DNA of 64,000 nt from JBFWIW01 sp050253535. GTDB lineage: Bacteria > Bacillota > Clostridia > Oscillospirales > Oscillospiraceae. Made by a program: the position numbers and the translations under genes. The stretch covers positions 6,647-70,646 of the forward strand of contig JBFWIW010000003.1 of assembly GCA_050253535.1 (NCBI GenBank). The letters run 5' to 3'. Positions 37,110 to 46,311 of the stretch are shown here, piece by piece (the first letter of the stretch is position 1; each line of letters starts with the position of its first letter). Below the pieces are notes generated by a model. That model made no database searches. It was given only the letters and a program-made list of their open reading frames with translations, and was not told the origin of the DNA.

Positions 37110-39101
37110 TTGAATCCAAAAAATACAAAAAAACGTGACATCGGTTTTTATGTGCTGGTGCTTATCATATTGCTCTCTACTATCTACCTCCTGACCTCTC
37201 AGGAAAAGGCCATCGGCACGATAGAATACTCTGAGGTACGCCGACTCTTTGAACAGGAAAAGGTCGAGTATTTCGTTATAGAGGATAATACGCTGACCCT
37301 GCAGCTCCGTGAGTCCTATGACGGCAGCTCAACGGTGACTCACGAACTTCTCAGCGTGGATATATTCTATAAAGATCTTGGTGATCTGATAAATTCGCAG
37401 TTCGAAAGCGGCATACTCTCCGACTACAACTACAAGATCGGATGGCAGGCCCCATGGTGGATGTCATTTGTGCCGTATTTGCTCGTCATGGGCGTCTTTA
37501 TAGTCCTGTGGTACTTTATGATCAACAAGGCGGGAGGCGCCGCCGGAGGCGGAGTCGCAAAGTTCGGCAAGGCCCGCACGCGCCTTGGCAGTGACGAGAA
37601 GAGAAAGGTCACGTTTGACGACGTCGCCGGAGCCGACGAAGAAAAAGCCGAGCTCCAGGAGATTGTAGACTTCCTAAAGGATCCGCAGAAATACCTCAGA
37701 CTCGGCGCGAGGATACCCAAGGGGGTTCTCCTTGTGGGCCCTCCGGGAACCGGAAAAACACTCATTGCAAAGGCAGTCGCGGGCGAGGCGGGGGTGCAGT
37801 TTCTCTCAATCTCCGGCTCCGACTTTGTTGAGTTATATGTCGGTATCGGCGCTTCGCGCGTACGCGACTTGTTTGATCAGGCAAAGAAAGTCGCGCCTGC
37901 CATCATCTTTATCGACGAGATAGATGCCGTCGGCCGTCAGCGCGGAGCCGGACTCGGCGGAGGGCATGACGAGCGCGAGCAGACGTTAAACCAGCTCCTC
38001 GTAGAGATGGACGGTTTCGGCTCCAATGAGGGTGTTATTGTCATGGCAGCGACCAACCGTTCCGATATTCTGGACAGTGCGCTTCTGCGCCCCGGCCGTT
38101 TTGACCGCCAGGTCTATGTAGGTCTGCCCGATATAAGAGGCCGCGAGGCCATACTCAAAGTACACTCTAAAGGCAAAGCTCTCGGCGAGGATGTCGACTT
38201 CGCGAGCGTCGCCAAGGGTACGCCCGGCTTTACCGGGGCCGACCTTGAAAATCTCCTTAACGAGGCGGCGCTTCTGGCCGCGCGACGTAATAAGCGCTTT
38301 ATAACCATGCTTGAGCTGGATGACGCTGCTTTAAAGGTTATCGCCGGCCCCGAGAAAAAGAGCCGCGTCGTCACCGATAAAGAGCGAAAGCTCACCGCCT
38401 ATCACGAGGCTGGTCATGCGGTCGCGACATATTATCTCAAGCATGTCGACCCCGTCCACCATATAACTATTATTCCACACGGCGCGGCCGGCGGTATGAC
38501 CGTCTTCCGCCCGCAGGAGGATAAGAGCTTCAGCTCCAAAAAAGAGATGTTTGAGCGCATAATTACCGCTCTTGGCGGACGTACCGCTGAAAAGCTCATG
38601 CTCGACGATATATCCACCGGCGCTTCCGCTGACATACAGCAGGCGAGTTCCATAGCCCGTTCTATGGTCACAAGATACGGTATGAGTGAAAAACTAGGGC
38701 CGATCTCTTTTGATTCAAGCAATCAGTCCGTCTTCATAGGACGCGACTTTACCCAGACGAAGAGCTATTCCGAGAAAATCGCTGCCGAGATAGACGAAGA
38801 GGTCAAGGCTATATTTGACGCGGCCATTGAGAGATGTGAGCAGATACTCACCGAACACCGCAACATCCTAATTTTCACCGCCGAATACCTCCTCAAGAAC
38901 GAGCGGATGGACGGTAAGGTTTTCGCCTATGTCTGCGAGCACGGCGAACTCCCGCCCGAGGACATCGCTGCACAGGAAACTGTGTCCAAAACAGATGCCA
39001 TCATGGAGGAAATCCGCCGTGATGCTCTGCGCGATGCGCAGGAGACGGACGCGACGGAGATATCCATCGGCGATACCGGAGATACTGAAGATAAAGAATA
39101 G
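37110..39101 (+). CDS. ftsH: ATP-dependent zinc metalloprotease FtsH
   Basis: Membrane-anchored AAA protease for quality control of membrane and short-lived proteins. Two membrane helices flank a short external domain (residues 10-28 and about 112-135). The AAA module has GPPGTGKTLIAKAVAGEAG near residue 210, IIFIDEIDAVGRQRG and the SRH region ATNRSDILDSALLRPGRFDR. The zinc motif HEAGHAVA is near 431. TTG start after AAGAAGTGA. It is followed by a strong terminator. Confidence 0.97.
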   Translation: MNPKNTKKRDIGFYVLVLIILLSTIYLLTSQEKAIGTIEYSEVRRLFEQEKVEYFVIEDNTLTLQLRESYDGSSTVTHELLSVDIFYKDLGDLINSQFESGILSDYNYKIGWQAPWWMSFVPYLLVMGVFIVLWYFMINKAGGAAGGGVAKFGKARTRLGSDEKRKVTFDDVAGADEEKAELQEIVDFLKDPQKYLRLGARIPKGVLLVGPPGTGKTLIAKAVAGEAGVQFLSISGSDFVELYVGIGASRVRDLFDQAKKVAPAIIFIDEIDAVGRQRGAGLGGGHDEREQTLNQLLVEMDGFGSNEGVIVMAATNRSDILDSALLRPGRFDRQVYVGLPDIRGREAILKVHSKGKALGEDVDFASVAKGTPGFTGADLENLLNEAALLAARRNKRFITMLELDDAALKVIAGPEKKSRVVTDKERKLTAYHEAGHAVATYYLKHVDPVHHITIIPHGAAGGMTVFRPQEDKSFSSKKEMFERIITALGGRTAEKLMLDDISTGASADIQQASSIARSMVTRYGMSEKLGPISFDSSNQSVFIGRDFTQTKSYSEKIAAEIDEEVKAIFDAAIERCEQILTEHRNILIFTAEYLLKNERMDGKVFAYVCEHGELPPEDIAAQETVSKTDAIMEEIRRDALRDAQETDATEISIGDTGDTEDKE

Positions 39102-39115
39102 CACAATTAACACGA

Positions 39116-39147
39116 AGCACACGGAACGTCTGTTCCGTGTGCTTTTT
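39116..39147 (+). terminator. Terminator of ftsH
   Basis: AGCACACGGAAC pairs with GTTCCGTGTGCT around GTCT, followed by TTTT. Confidence 0.9.
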
Positions 39148-39283
39148 CCATCTTAGACTCTTCCGAAGGCTTTGTGCCAATTTAATACTATATTATATAT
39201 TAAATGCAATTTTGATAATGAATACAGAACAAGACAAAGATCTGCTTTATGCCGAACATCCGGCTCTTTAACAGTCTGTGCTT

Positions 39284-40417
39284 TTATCGCATCTTCAGTA
39301 TCTTTCCGCTCGCCTCTTGAAGCTTTTCGGCGAAATATTCCGCCTCCTCGAATGTGTTTTCGCGGGAAAAGCTGATTCGTATCGCTCCGTCAATGACGTC
39401 GCCGGGAAGACCCATAGCCTCCAGCACATGGCTCCTCGCCCCCTTTTTACAAGCTGAACTTCTGGATATACATATGCCCTCGGCGTCCAGGAAGTTCATC
39501 AGCACCTCGCTTCTATACCCGCGCATCGATATGTTCAAAATCTGCGGCGCACCTCCGCCAATGACTATGAGCCCCGGTATCTTCTCCTCAAGTCTCCGGA
39601 CGGTAAAATCCCGGAGCTTTTGGAGGTGTTCCTCCGTATCGTAAAGCTTCTCTCTGGCTATGCGCGCCGCAACTCCGAAGCCGGCTATGTTGGGAAGCGC
39701 CTCAGTTCCGCCGCGCAGGGTTTTCTCCTGCCCGCCGCCCAAAGTATGCGCCGGCAGCTTAATGCCTTTTTTTATTAAGAGCGCGCCGGCTCCCTTGGGC
39801 CCGTGTATCTTATGGCTGCTCACCGTGACTAAATCGGCGCCCAGAGACAACGGCGTAAAGCTCAGCTTTCCGAAAGCCTGTACAGCATCGGTATGGAGGA
39901 TAGCCTGTGAGCGGCGCCGCTTCATGATCTCCGCAAGTCCTGAGATCGGATTTACTGCGCCTGTCTCGTTATTGACGAGCATGACCGAAACCAGCACCGT
40001 ATCCTCCCGCAGGGCTCTTTCAAACTCATCTAAGGAAACACACCCGTCGCTCCCCGGACGCAGGAACGTAATTTCCGCTCCCCGACGGGAGAGCTCTTCC
40101 GCCGGCCTTCGCACCGCGTCATGCTCCGACATAGCGGTTATTATGTGCTTTCCTTTATGCCGCATGGCCTCCGCCGCGCCGAAAACAGCCCAGTTGTCGG
40201 CTTCAGTCCCCCCGGATGTAAAAAAAACCTCCTCCGGACTGCAGCCAAGCGCTGCAGCCACATTCGCCCGCGAACTGTCCAGTATCGCTTTTGCTTTTCT
40301 GCCTAGCTGGTGCATCGAAGACGGATTCCCGTAATTTTCCGTCATTGCGTCAAGTACCGCATCCGCCGCCTCCGGGCACACCCGCGTCGTCGCCGCGTTG
40401 TCAAAATATACCGTCAT
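39284..40417 (-). CDS. Cysteine desulfurase, NifS/IscS-type
   Basis: PLP enzyme that releases sulfur from cysteine for Fe-S clusters or tRNA thiolation. It begins VYFDNAATTRVCPEA. The PLP-Lys segment is TVSSHKIHGPKGAGAL, and the active Cys lies in ISRSSACKKG on a short loop, as in the NifS-like class. Length 377. AAGGAAG site before the ATG. It is divergent from mtaB, a sulfur-inserting tRNA enzyme, which suggests a sulfur donor role for tRNA modification (inference). Confidence 0.93.
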   Translation of the reverse strand: MTVYFDNAATTRVCPEAADAVLDAMTENYGNPSSMHQLGRKAKAILDSSRANVAAALGCSPEEVFFTSGGTEADNWAVFGAAEAMRHKGKHIITAMSEHDAVRRPAEELSRRGAEITFLRPGSDGCVSLDEFERALREDTVLVSVMLVNNETGAVNPISGLAEIMKRRRSQAILHTDAVQAFGKLSFTPLSLGADLVTVSSHKIHGPKGAGALLIKKGIKLPAHTLGGGQEKTLRGGTEALPNIAGFGVAARIAREKLYDTEEHLQKLRDFTVRRLEEKIPGLIVIGGGAPQILNISMRGYRSEVLMNFLDAEGICISRSSACKKGARSHVLEAMGLPGDVIDGAIRISFSRENTFEEAEYFAEKLQEASGKILKMR

Positions 40418-40453
40418 TATGAATCTTCCTTGATATAAACTTATTTTTAAGAT

Positions 40454-40490
40454 ATTATATCATAGGTATAAAAATCGTTTATGATATAAT
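40454..40490. promoter_or_regulatory. Symmetric divergent promoters of the desulfurase gene and mtaB
   Basis: ATTATATCATA (40454-40464) and TATGATATAAT (40480-40490) are a perfect 11-base inverted repeat with a 15-base spacer. Each arm carries a TATAAT box facing outward, so both genes could be controlled together by one bound protein or by polymerase competition. Confidence 0.5.
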
Positions 40491-40499
40491 TATACGCCA

Positions 40500-40588
40500 T
40501 GGTTTTTTAGAAATCATGCGCACTATATAACCACCTATACGGTTATTATATACTTAATTTTTTGTAGGCACAAGGGGGTGGATCCACC
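40500..40588 (+). promoter_or_regulatory. Switch-like leader of mtaB (recurrent leader family)
   Basis: AAATCATGCGCACTAT aligns with the rplI leader. TAACC (40528-40532) pairs with GGTTA (40541-40545), while the overlapping CCACC (40531-40535) matches GGTGG (40577-40581) in the ribosome site. In addition, GGTGGATCCACC (40577-40588) is a perfect palindrome directly before the GTG start. The GC-rich first hairpin of the other leaders is not evident. Confidence 0.45.
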
Positions 40589-41878
40589 GTGAAAATATAC
40601 ATCCAAACGCTCGGCTGTAAGGTAAATCAGTATGAGACGCAGGCGCTTGAAACGCTTCTCACGGGTCGCGGCCACACAATATGCGATACCGACGAGAGCT
40701 GCGACGCATTCATCGTGAACACCTGTGCCGTAACTGCCGAGAGCGGCAGAAAGTCGCGACAGACTATTAGACGGCTGAAGGCCGCCCATCCTGGCGCTGT
40801 CGCCGCCGTCTGCGGCTGCTACAGCCAGATTAGCCCTGAAGATGCGGCGGCACTCGGTGCCGACCTTATTTACGGCAGTGGCGAGAGACTCCGGTTTGCA
40901 GACGATCTCGAACAAATGTTTTCGGAAAAAAAGCAGGTAGTCCGGGTGGACGAGCCCATGCGCCGCAGGGAGTTTGAAGAGCTTCCTGCAGGACATCTGC
41001 ACGGGCGCACACGAGCAATGCTCAAAATTCAGGACGGTTGCGATAATTTCTGCTCCTACTGCATAATACCGTATGCGCGCGGCCCCGTGCGTTCCATGCC
41101 GGTCGATAACGCGGCATCGGAAGCAAAACGGCTCTCGGCAGAGGGGTACCGTGAGCTTGTCATAACCGGTATAGAAATAGCATCCTACGGCAAAGATCTT
41201 CATGACGGAAAGACTCTCGCCGACGCAATACTCGCCGTTTCCCGCTCAGCGCCTGAGGCAAGACTGCGGCTCGGCTCGCTTGAACCGCGAATAATAAACG
41301 GAGAGTTTTGCACTGCCCTTAAAAATGCTGGGAATCTATGCCCGCATTTCCACCTCTCGCTTCAGAGCGGCTGCGACGCTGTACTCTCGCGTATGCACAG
41401 GAAATATAATACCGCCCGCTTTTATGAGTCGGTCACTCTGCTGAGGGAATATTTCCCGAATTGCGGAATCACAGCCGACCTCATAGTGGGTTTCCCCGGT
41501 GAGACAGAGGAAGAGTTTTCAGAAACGCTCGACTTCATAGAGAAGTGTGCATTTTCCTCTATGCACATTTTCCCCTACTCCAGGCGCCCCGGAACCATCG
41601 CAGCCCGCCTTCCGGATCAGGTGGAGAATGCCGTAAAGCGCGACAGAGCACGCCGCTCGGCAGCGGTTGCAGATGAGATGAAAAAACGATTTTTGATATC
41701 CTGCGTAGGATCGGTACAGAGCGTCCTTTTTGAGACGGAATCCGGCGGAAGGTGTGTCGGTCATGCCGAAAATTACTGTGAAGTATCCGTTTCAGGTACA
41801 AAGCTGCGTAATACTGTCCTAAATGTACAAATAACGGCGGTCAAAGGCAGTACACTTTTGGGGGAAATAATATTGTAA
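40589..41878 (+). CDS. mtaB: tRNA t6A37 C2-methylthiotransferase
   Basis: Radical-SAM enzyme that converts t6A37 to ms2t6A37 in ANN-reading tRNAs. It begins MKIYIQTLGCKVNQYETQ (MTTase N-terminal domain with Fe-S cysteines). The radical-SAM CxxxCxxC is in GCDNFCSYCIIPYARG. A C-terminal TRAM-like stretch ends the 429-residue protein. The gene is of MtaB (YqeV) type rather than MiaB. GTG start. Confidence 0.94.
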   Translation: MKIYIQTLGCKVNQYETQALETLLTGRGHTICDTDESCDAFIVNTCAVTAESGRKSRQTIRRLKAAHPGAVAAVCGCYSQISPEDAAALGADLIYGSGERLRFADDLEQMFSEKKQVVRVDEPMRRREFEELPAGHLHGRTRAMLKIQDGCDNFCSYCIIPYARGPVRSMPVDNAASEAKRLSAEGYRELVITGIEIASYGKDLHDGKTLADAILAVSRSAPEARLRLGSLEPRIINGEFCTALKNAGNLCPHFHLSLQSGCDAVLSRMHRKYNTARFYESVTLLREYFPNCGITADLIVGFPGETEEEFSETLDFIEKCAFSSMHIFPYSRRPGTIAARLPDQVENAVKRDRARRSAAVADEMKKRFLISCVGSVQSVLFETESGGRCVGHAENYCEVSVSGTKLRNTVLNVQITAVKGSTLLGEIIL

Positions 41879-41950
41879 TCGCCTGCCATTTAAATATATA
41901 ATAGTTTCTGTTGGATTTCCCATAAAATATGAAAATTGGTGGTGCTTATC

Positions 41951-43042
41951 ATGGCAAACGACAGAATTTACAACTTCTCGGCCGGACCATCCATGCTCCC
42001 TCTTTCAGTTCTTGAGAAAGCAGCAGCGGAAATGACAAATTATAACGGCAGCGGAATGTCCGTCATGGAAATGAGCCACCGATCTAAAGTCTATCAGGAG
42101 ATATTCGACTGTACCAAGGCCGATTTTAAGCGTATCATGGCTATTCCTGATACACACGAAATTCTTTTCATGCAGGGCGGCGCAACGCTGCAGTTTGCGG
42201 CAGTCGCTATGAACCTCATCGGGAAGACCGGAAAGGCTGACTATGCCGTGACCGGCAGTTTCTCCGGCCTCGCAATGAAGGAAGCAAAGAAATACGGCGA
42301 TATCCACATAGCCGCAACTACCGAAGGCTGCGGCCACACCCGCATACCGGAACAAAAGGAACTTAACCTCTCCGGAGACGCATCATATTTCTACTACTGT
42401 GCAAACAACACCATCTATGGCACGGAATGGAAATACGTCCCGGAGACCGGGAATGTACCGCTCGTCTGTGATATGTCCTCGAATATTATGTCAAAGCCGG
42501 TGGACATCTCTAAATACGGCATCGTCTATGGCGGCGTGCAGAAGAATATGGCCCCTGCGGGTATGGCGGTCGTAATTGTCGATAAAGCTCTGCTCGGAAA
42601 AGCCCTGCCCTTTACGCCAACGCTCATGGATTACAAGGTTATGAGCGATAAAGATTCGATGTACAACACGCCCCCCTGCTATACCATATACATTCTCGGC
42701 CTCGTGCTTAAGTGGGTGGATTCCATGGGTGGCCTTGCCGGCATGGAAAAACTTAAAACGGAGCGGGCTGCAATACTGTATGACTATCTTGACGGCTCAA
42801 GTCTCTTCAGCGCCGCCGCCCAGCCCGGTTCCCGCTCCGACATGAACGTCACATTCCGAACCGGAAACGAGGAAATGGATGCAAAATTCGCAAAGGAAGC
42901 TGCCGCAGCAGGTTTTTCAAACCTCAAGGGGCACCGCTCCGCCGGTGGAATGAGAGCCTCCATATACAACGCCATGCCGATTGACGGCGTATTAAAGTTG
43001 CGCAATTTTATGAAGGAGTTTGAAACAAAAAATAAAATATAG
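41951..43042 (+). CDS. serC: Phosphoserine aminotransferase
   Basis: PLP enzyme of serine synthesis. MANDRIYNFSAGPSMLP at the start and the PLP-Lys region VYGGVQKNMAPAGMAVVIV identify it. About 363 residues. ATG 41951 is preferred; the TTG at 41936 only adds a few residues over the ribosome site. It is followed after 11 bases by serA. serB is not in the window. Confidence 0.96.
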   Translation: MANDRIYNFSAGPSMLPLSVLEKAAAEMTNYNGSGMSVMEMSHRSKVYQEIFDCTKADFKRIMAIPDTHEILFMQGGATLQFAAVAMNLIGKTGKADYAVTGSFSGLAMKEAKKYGDIHIAATTEGCGHTRIPEQKELNLSGDASYFYYCANNTIYGTEWKYVPETGNVPLVCDMSSNIMSKPVDISKYGIVYGGVQKNMAPAGMAVVIVDKALLGKALPFTPTLMDYKVMSDKDSMYNTPPCYTIYILGLVLKWVDSMGGLAGMEKLKTERAAILYDYLDGSSLFSAAAQPGSRSDMNVTFRTGNEEMDAKFAKEAAAAGFSNLKGHRSAGGMRASIYNAMPIDGVLKLRNFMKEFETKNKI

Positions 43043-43053
43043 ACAAGAAGGGC

Positions 43054-44226
43054 ATGAAAATGTTTAATATAAAGACGCTTAATAAGATAGCCCCTGTAGG
43101 CCTTGAGGTACTCAACAGTTCAAAATATCATGTCTCGGACGAAGTGGAAAACCCCGATGGGGTTCTCGTTCGCTCCGCTAACATGCTCGAATACCAGCCG
43201 GGTGAAAAACTTTTATGCGTGGCTCGCGCCGGAGCCGGCACAAACAACATACCTACCGATAGGTACGGTGAGGCTGGCATAGTCGTTTTCAACACTCCGG
43301 GCGCGAATGCGCAGGCAGTTAAGGAGCTTGCTATCTGCTCGCTCTTTCTCTCCTCCCGCGACATAGTGGGCGGTATCGAATGGGTACGCTCCATCGCCGA
43401 CAAGGGCGCCGCTATCCCCGCCATGGTCGAAAAAGGCAAGAGTGCCTACGCCGGCCCGGAGTTAAACGGAAAATCCCTAGGTGTTATCGGCCTGGGAGCG
43501 ATCGGCGCGAAAATAGCGAACGACGCGCTGGACCTCGGCATGAAGGTCTACGGCTACGACCCGTACCTCTCCGTCGATGCTGCATGGAACCTATCGGCAA
43601 ACGTCATACACGCAACCGACGTGGATACCATATACGCAAACTGCGATTATATAACCCTGCACATCCCGTACCTCCCGGCTACGCGCCATTTCATAAACCG
43701 CGAGGCGATCTCCAAGATGAAGCAGGATGTCCGCATAATAAACCTGGCTCGAGGTGAGTTGGTCTGTGATGAGGATCTCATTGAAGCTATCGACTGTGGC
43801 AAGGTCGCCTGCTATGTGACCGATTTTCCGAACGAAAAAACCGTTGGAGTACCTCATATTATCGCGATACCCCACCTCGGCGCTTCCACGCCCGAGAGTG
43901 AGGACAACTGCGCTGTCATGGCAGCCCGCCAGATAACGGATTACCTTGAAAACGGCAATATTGTTAATTCCGTAAACCTTCCGCGCGCTGTTATGCCCCG
44001 AAGCAGCGACCCGCGTCTGTGTGTAATACACCAGAACATACCCGATATGATTGCCAAAATAACGAGCGCACTATCCTCTGCCGGGGCAAACATTGAAAAT
44101 ATGGTTAACGCGAGTTTCAAGGGCCGCCCCTACGCATATACCATGATAGATACCAACAGCATGCCCGAAAACCTTGGGAGTGTCATATCCTCAATAGACG
44201 GGGTTATAAGAGTACGTATAATCTGA
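43054..44226 (+). CDS. serA: D-3-phosphoglycerate dehydrogenase
   Basis: First enzyme of serine synthesis. It has the Rossmann motif GVIGLGAIGAKIA and the catalytic segment INLARGELVCDEDL, then PHLGASTPESEDN with the active His. A C-terminal ACT domain (IHQNIPDMIAKITSALSSAGANI) may give serine feedback. At 390 residues it is the short form with one ACT domain. It forms an operon with serC. Confidence 0.96.
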   Translation: MKMFNIKTLNKIAPVGLEVLNSSKYHVSDEVENPDGVLVRSANMLEYQPGEKLLCVARAGAGTNNIPTDRYGEAGIVVFNTPGANAQAVKELAICSLFLSSRDIVGGIEWVRSIADKGAAIPAMVEKGKSAYAGPELNGKSLGVIGLGAIGAKIANDALDLGMKVYGYDPYLSVDAAWNLSANVIHATDVDTIYANCDYITLHIPYLPATRHFINREAISKMKQDVRIINLARGELVCDEDLIEAIDCGKVACYVTDFPNEKTVGVPHIIAIPHLGASTPESEDNCAVMAARQITDYLENGNIVNSVNLPRAVMPRSSDPRLCVIHQNIPDMIAKITSALSSAGANIENMVNASFKGRPYAYTMIDTNSMPENLGSVISSIDGVIRVRII

Positions 44227-44235
44227 AGCCGCAAC

Positions 44236-44376
44236 AGAAGTTTTATAGAGTTCAAACTCCATTTATCAGTGCGCATTACTCGCCCGTATGCGGGCAAGCG
44301 CAAAATAGGCACTTATGACCATTTCATTTCATGGTCGTTTTATGCCTTGCGCGTAGCGAAAGGAATGGTCATAGCT
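44236..44376 (+). promoter_or_regulatory. Switch-like leader of the lipid-kinase gene (recurrent leader family)
   Basis: After GTTCAAACTCCATTTATCAG there is the hairpin CGCCCGTATGCGGGC (44281-44295), then AAGCGCAAAA. TATGACCAT (44314-44322) has two partners. Locally, ATGACCAT pairs with ATGGTCGT (44331-44338). Distally, ATGGTCATA (44365-44373) is a perfect 9-base complement directly after the AAAGGA ribosome site. An outer GGCA/TGCC stem closes the second hairpin. This is the clearest member with two exclusive folds. Confidence 0.6.
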
Positions 44377-45282
44377 ATGAACAATAGAATAATGCTCATA
44401 GTTAACCCTGTCTCAGGCAAGGGGCAGGTGCGCGATATTCTGTACGACATCCTCTCCATATTCTGTCAGAGCGGCCGCACCGTTACCGTATACATGACCT
44501 CAAAGCACGGCGACGCCGAAAACCTTGCCCGGGCCTACTCGGAAGATTTTGACACCGTTGTATGCGTAGGCGGAGACGGTACTTTGAGTGAAGTGGTCTG
44601 CGGACTGATGCAGACGGAGGCTCCTCCCACAATCGGATATATTCCTATGGGTACGACCAATGACATGGCATCTACGCTTCTCCTCCCAAAGAGCGCGAAA
44701 GCGGCGGCTATCAGTATTTTGAACGGGCGCACCATTCCACTTGACATCGGCAAGTTTGGAGAGAACTACTTTGCATATATCGCGGCTTTCGGCGCTTTCA
44801 CCGAGGTGTCATATTCCACTCCTCAGGAATATAAGCGCACTTTAGGCCATCTGGCCTATATTATCGAGGGGATGACCCGCCTTTCAAAAATAAGTTCCTA
44901 CAACGCCGTCGTCGAACACGACTGCGGTACGATCGAGGGCAGTTTCATTTTCGGCGCGGTCATGAACTCTCTTTCCGTGGCAGGCGTGCTGAAGCTCGAC
45001 CCCGCCCGAGTCGCCCTTAGCGACGGCTATTTTGAGGTCATGCTCATAAAGAACCCACAGAACTTAGTCGCTCTAAACAGTATAATAACAAGTATTTTAA
45101 GTCAGGAATACGACCCCGCAAACGTCATTTTCCTGCACACAAAGAAGATCCGCTTCACCTTTGACACGGACACCGCCTGGACGCGGGATGGGGAAAGCGG
45201 CGGCCTTTTCCGCACCGTAGAGGCTGAAAATTGCCATCAGGCGCTACGAATAACAGTTCCGGAGGCAAAACATGACCGTTAA
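44377..45282 (+). CDS. Diacylglycerol kinase-family lipid kinase
   Basis: Soluble lipid kinase of the DagK/YegS type, about 301 residues. It has VNPVSGKGQ, the nucleotide loop VCVGGDGTLSEVVCGLM and GYIPMGTTNDMAST. It probably phosphorylates diacylglycerol or a related lipid at the membrane surface. ATG 44377 is used because AAAGGA lies upstream and the longer frame from 44269 runs through the structured leader. It overlaps ymdB by 11 bases. Confidence 0.9.
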   Translation: MNNRIMLIVNPVSGKGQVRDILYDILSIFCQSGRTVTVYMTSKHGDAENLARAYSEDFDTVVCVGGDGTLSEVVCGLMQTEAPPTIGYIPMGTTNDMASTLLLPKSAKAAAISILNGRTIPLDIGKFGENYFAYIAAFGAFTEVSYSTPQEYKRTLGHLAYIIEGMTRLSKISSYNAVVEHDCGTIEGSFIFGAVMNSLSVAGVLKLDPARVALSDGYFEVMLIKNPQNLVALNSIITSILSQEYDPANVIFLHTKKIRFTFDTDTAWTRDGESGGLFRTVEAENCHQALRITVPEAKHDR

Positions 45283-46048
45283 CATACTCGCCGTCGGTGA
45301 CGTTGTAGGCAATCCCGGTCTCGAAATTCTTTCGAAAAAGCTACGCGGCCTTAAAAAATTCAAAAATATCGCCTTTACGGTTGTAAACGGCGAAAATGCT
45401 GCAGGCACAGGTCTGACTCCCTCGCAGGCTGACGAGATATTTGCCGCCGGAGCTGACGTCGTGACGCTTGGTAACCACACCTTTGACCGTTCAAATATAA
45501 TTCCGTATCTCGACGACAACAGTTATATCCTGCGCCCCGCGAACCTGGCTCCTCAAAATCCCGGGCGCGGATGGGGGGTGTTTGATTCCCCTTTCGGTCC
45601 GGTGTGCGTAATTAACCTGGTTGGCCGATGCGATATGAACTTCGGCCCGGACAACCCATTTTTTGTAGCGGACAGGATACTCGCGCAATCGGACGCCAAG
45701 GTAACCCTTGTCGATTTCCATGCGCAGGCGACTAGCGAGAAACTTGCCATGGCATATCACCTTGATTCTCGCGTCTCGGCCCTCTGGGGCACGCATACCC
45801 ACGTTCAGACCTCCGACGCCACGGTTTTCCCAAAAGGGACGGGCTATATAACAGATCTCGGTATGACGGGCCCCGTGAATTCCGTTATAGGCATTATGCC
45901 GGAACAGTCTATATCCATATTCCTAAATAATCCTCCTAGGCGATACGAAATACCGGGCGCCCCCGCGAAAATCGAGTGCGCTGTGTTTGAGGTCGACACC
46001 GACACTGGGATCTGTAAAAGCGTTGAGGCCATGCGCATAATCGAATAG
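45272..46048 (+). CDS. ymdB: YmdB-family metallophosphoesterase
   Basis: A 258-residue metallophosphoesterase (TIGR00282 type) with VGDVVGNPG, NGENAAGTG, VTLGNHTFDR and GTHTHVQTSD, all di-metal site residues. Bacillus YmdB acts on 2',3'-cAMP and influences the biofilm/motility choice; whether that holds here is unknown. It overlaps the lipid kinase and ends at a strong terminator. Confidence 0.92.
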   Translation: MTVNILAVGDVVGNPGLEILSKKLRGLKKFKNIAFTVVNGENAAGTGLTPSQADEIFAAGADVVTLGNHTFDRSNIIPYLDDNSYILRPANLAPQNPGRGWGVFDSPFGPVCVINLVGRCDMNFGPDNPFFVADRILAQSDAKVTLVDFHAQATSEKLAMAYHLDSRVSALWGTHTHVQTSDATVFPKGTGYITDLGMTGPVNSVIGIMPEQSISIFLNNPPRRYEIPGAPAKIECAVFEVDTDTGICKSVEAMRIIE

Positions 46049-46049
46049 T

Positions 46050-46086
46050 AACTTCGAGCCGTCCCAGATGGGACGGCTCGAAGTTT
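46050..46086. terminator. Terminator after ymdB
   Basis: AACTTCGAGCCGTCCCA and TGGGACGGCTCGAAGTT form a perfect stem of about 16 bp with a tight loop, followed by TTTG. Confidence 0.8.
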
Positions 46087-46311
46087 GTCCAAAGCAATAT
46101 CGACAAAAAGAGAGAATATCCTCAGCTCTGCGGCGCTTCGCAAGATAAGGCCTCAGCCGCGCGAAAGAAAGAGGAAATGGTAGCCGGGACTTTTTCAACA
46201 GGCTGGAGCACTTTCAAATGAGATGGCCCATTTTTTCGCGATTATATTGCTCTGCCGCGGAATCTGTAATAAAATAATAGAAACGGCAGATATTTAACCG
46301 GAGGTGACGAT
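46087..46311. other. Intergenic spacer before yhaO
   Basis: 225 bases without a supportable gene. TTGCTC and TAAAAT with 17-base spacing (about 46248-46276) is a plausible weak promoter for yhaO. Nothing else was recognised. Confidence 0.4.
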
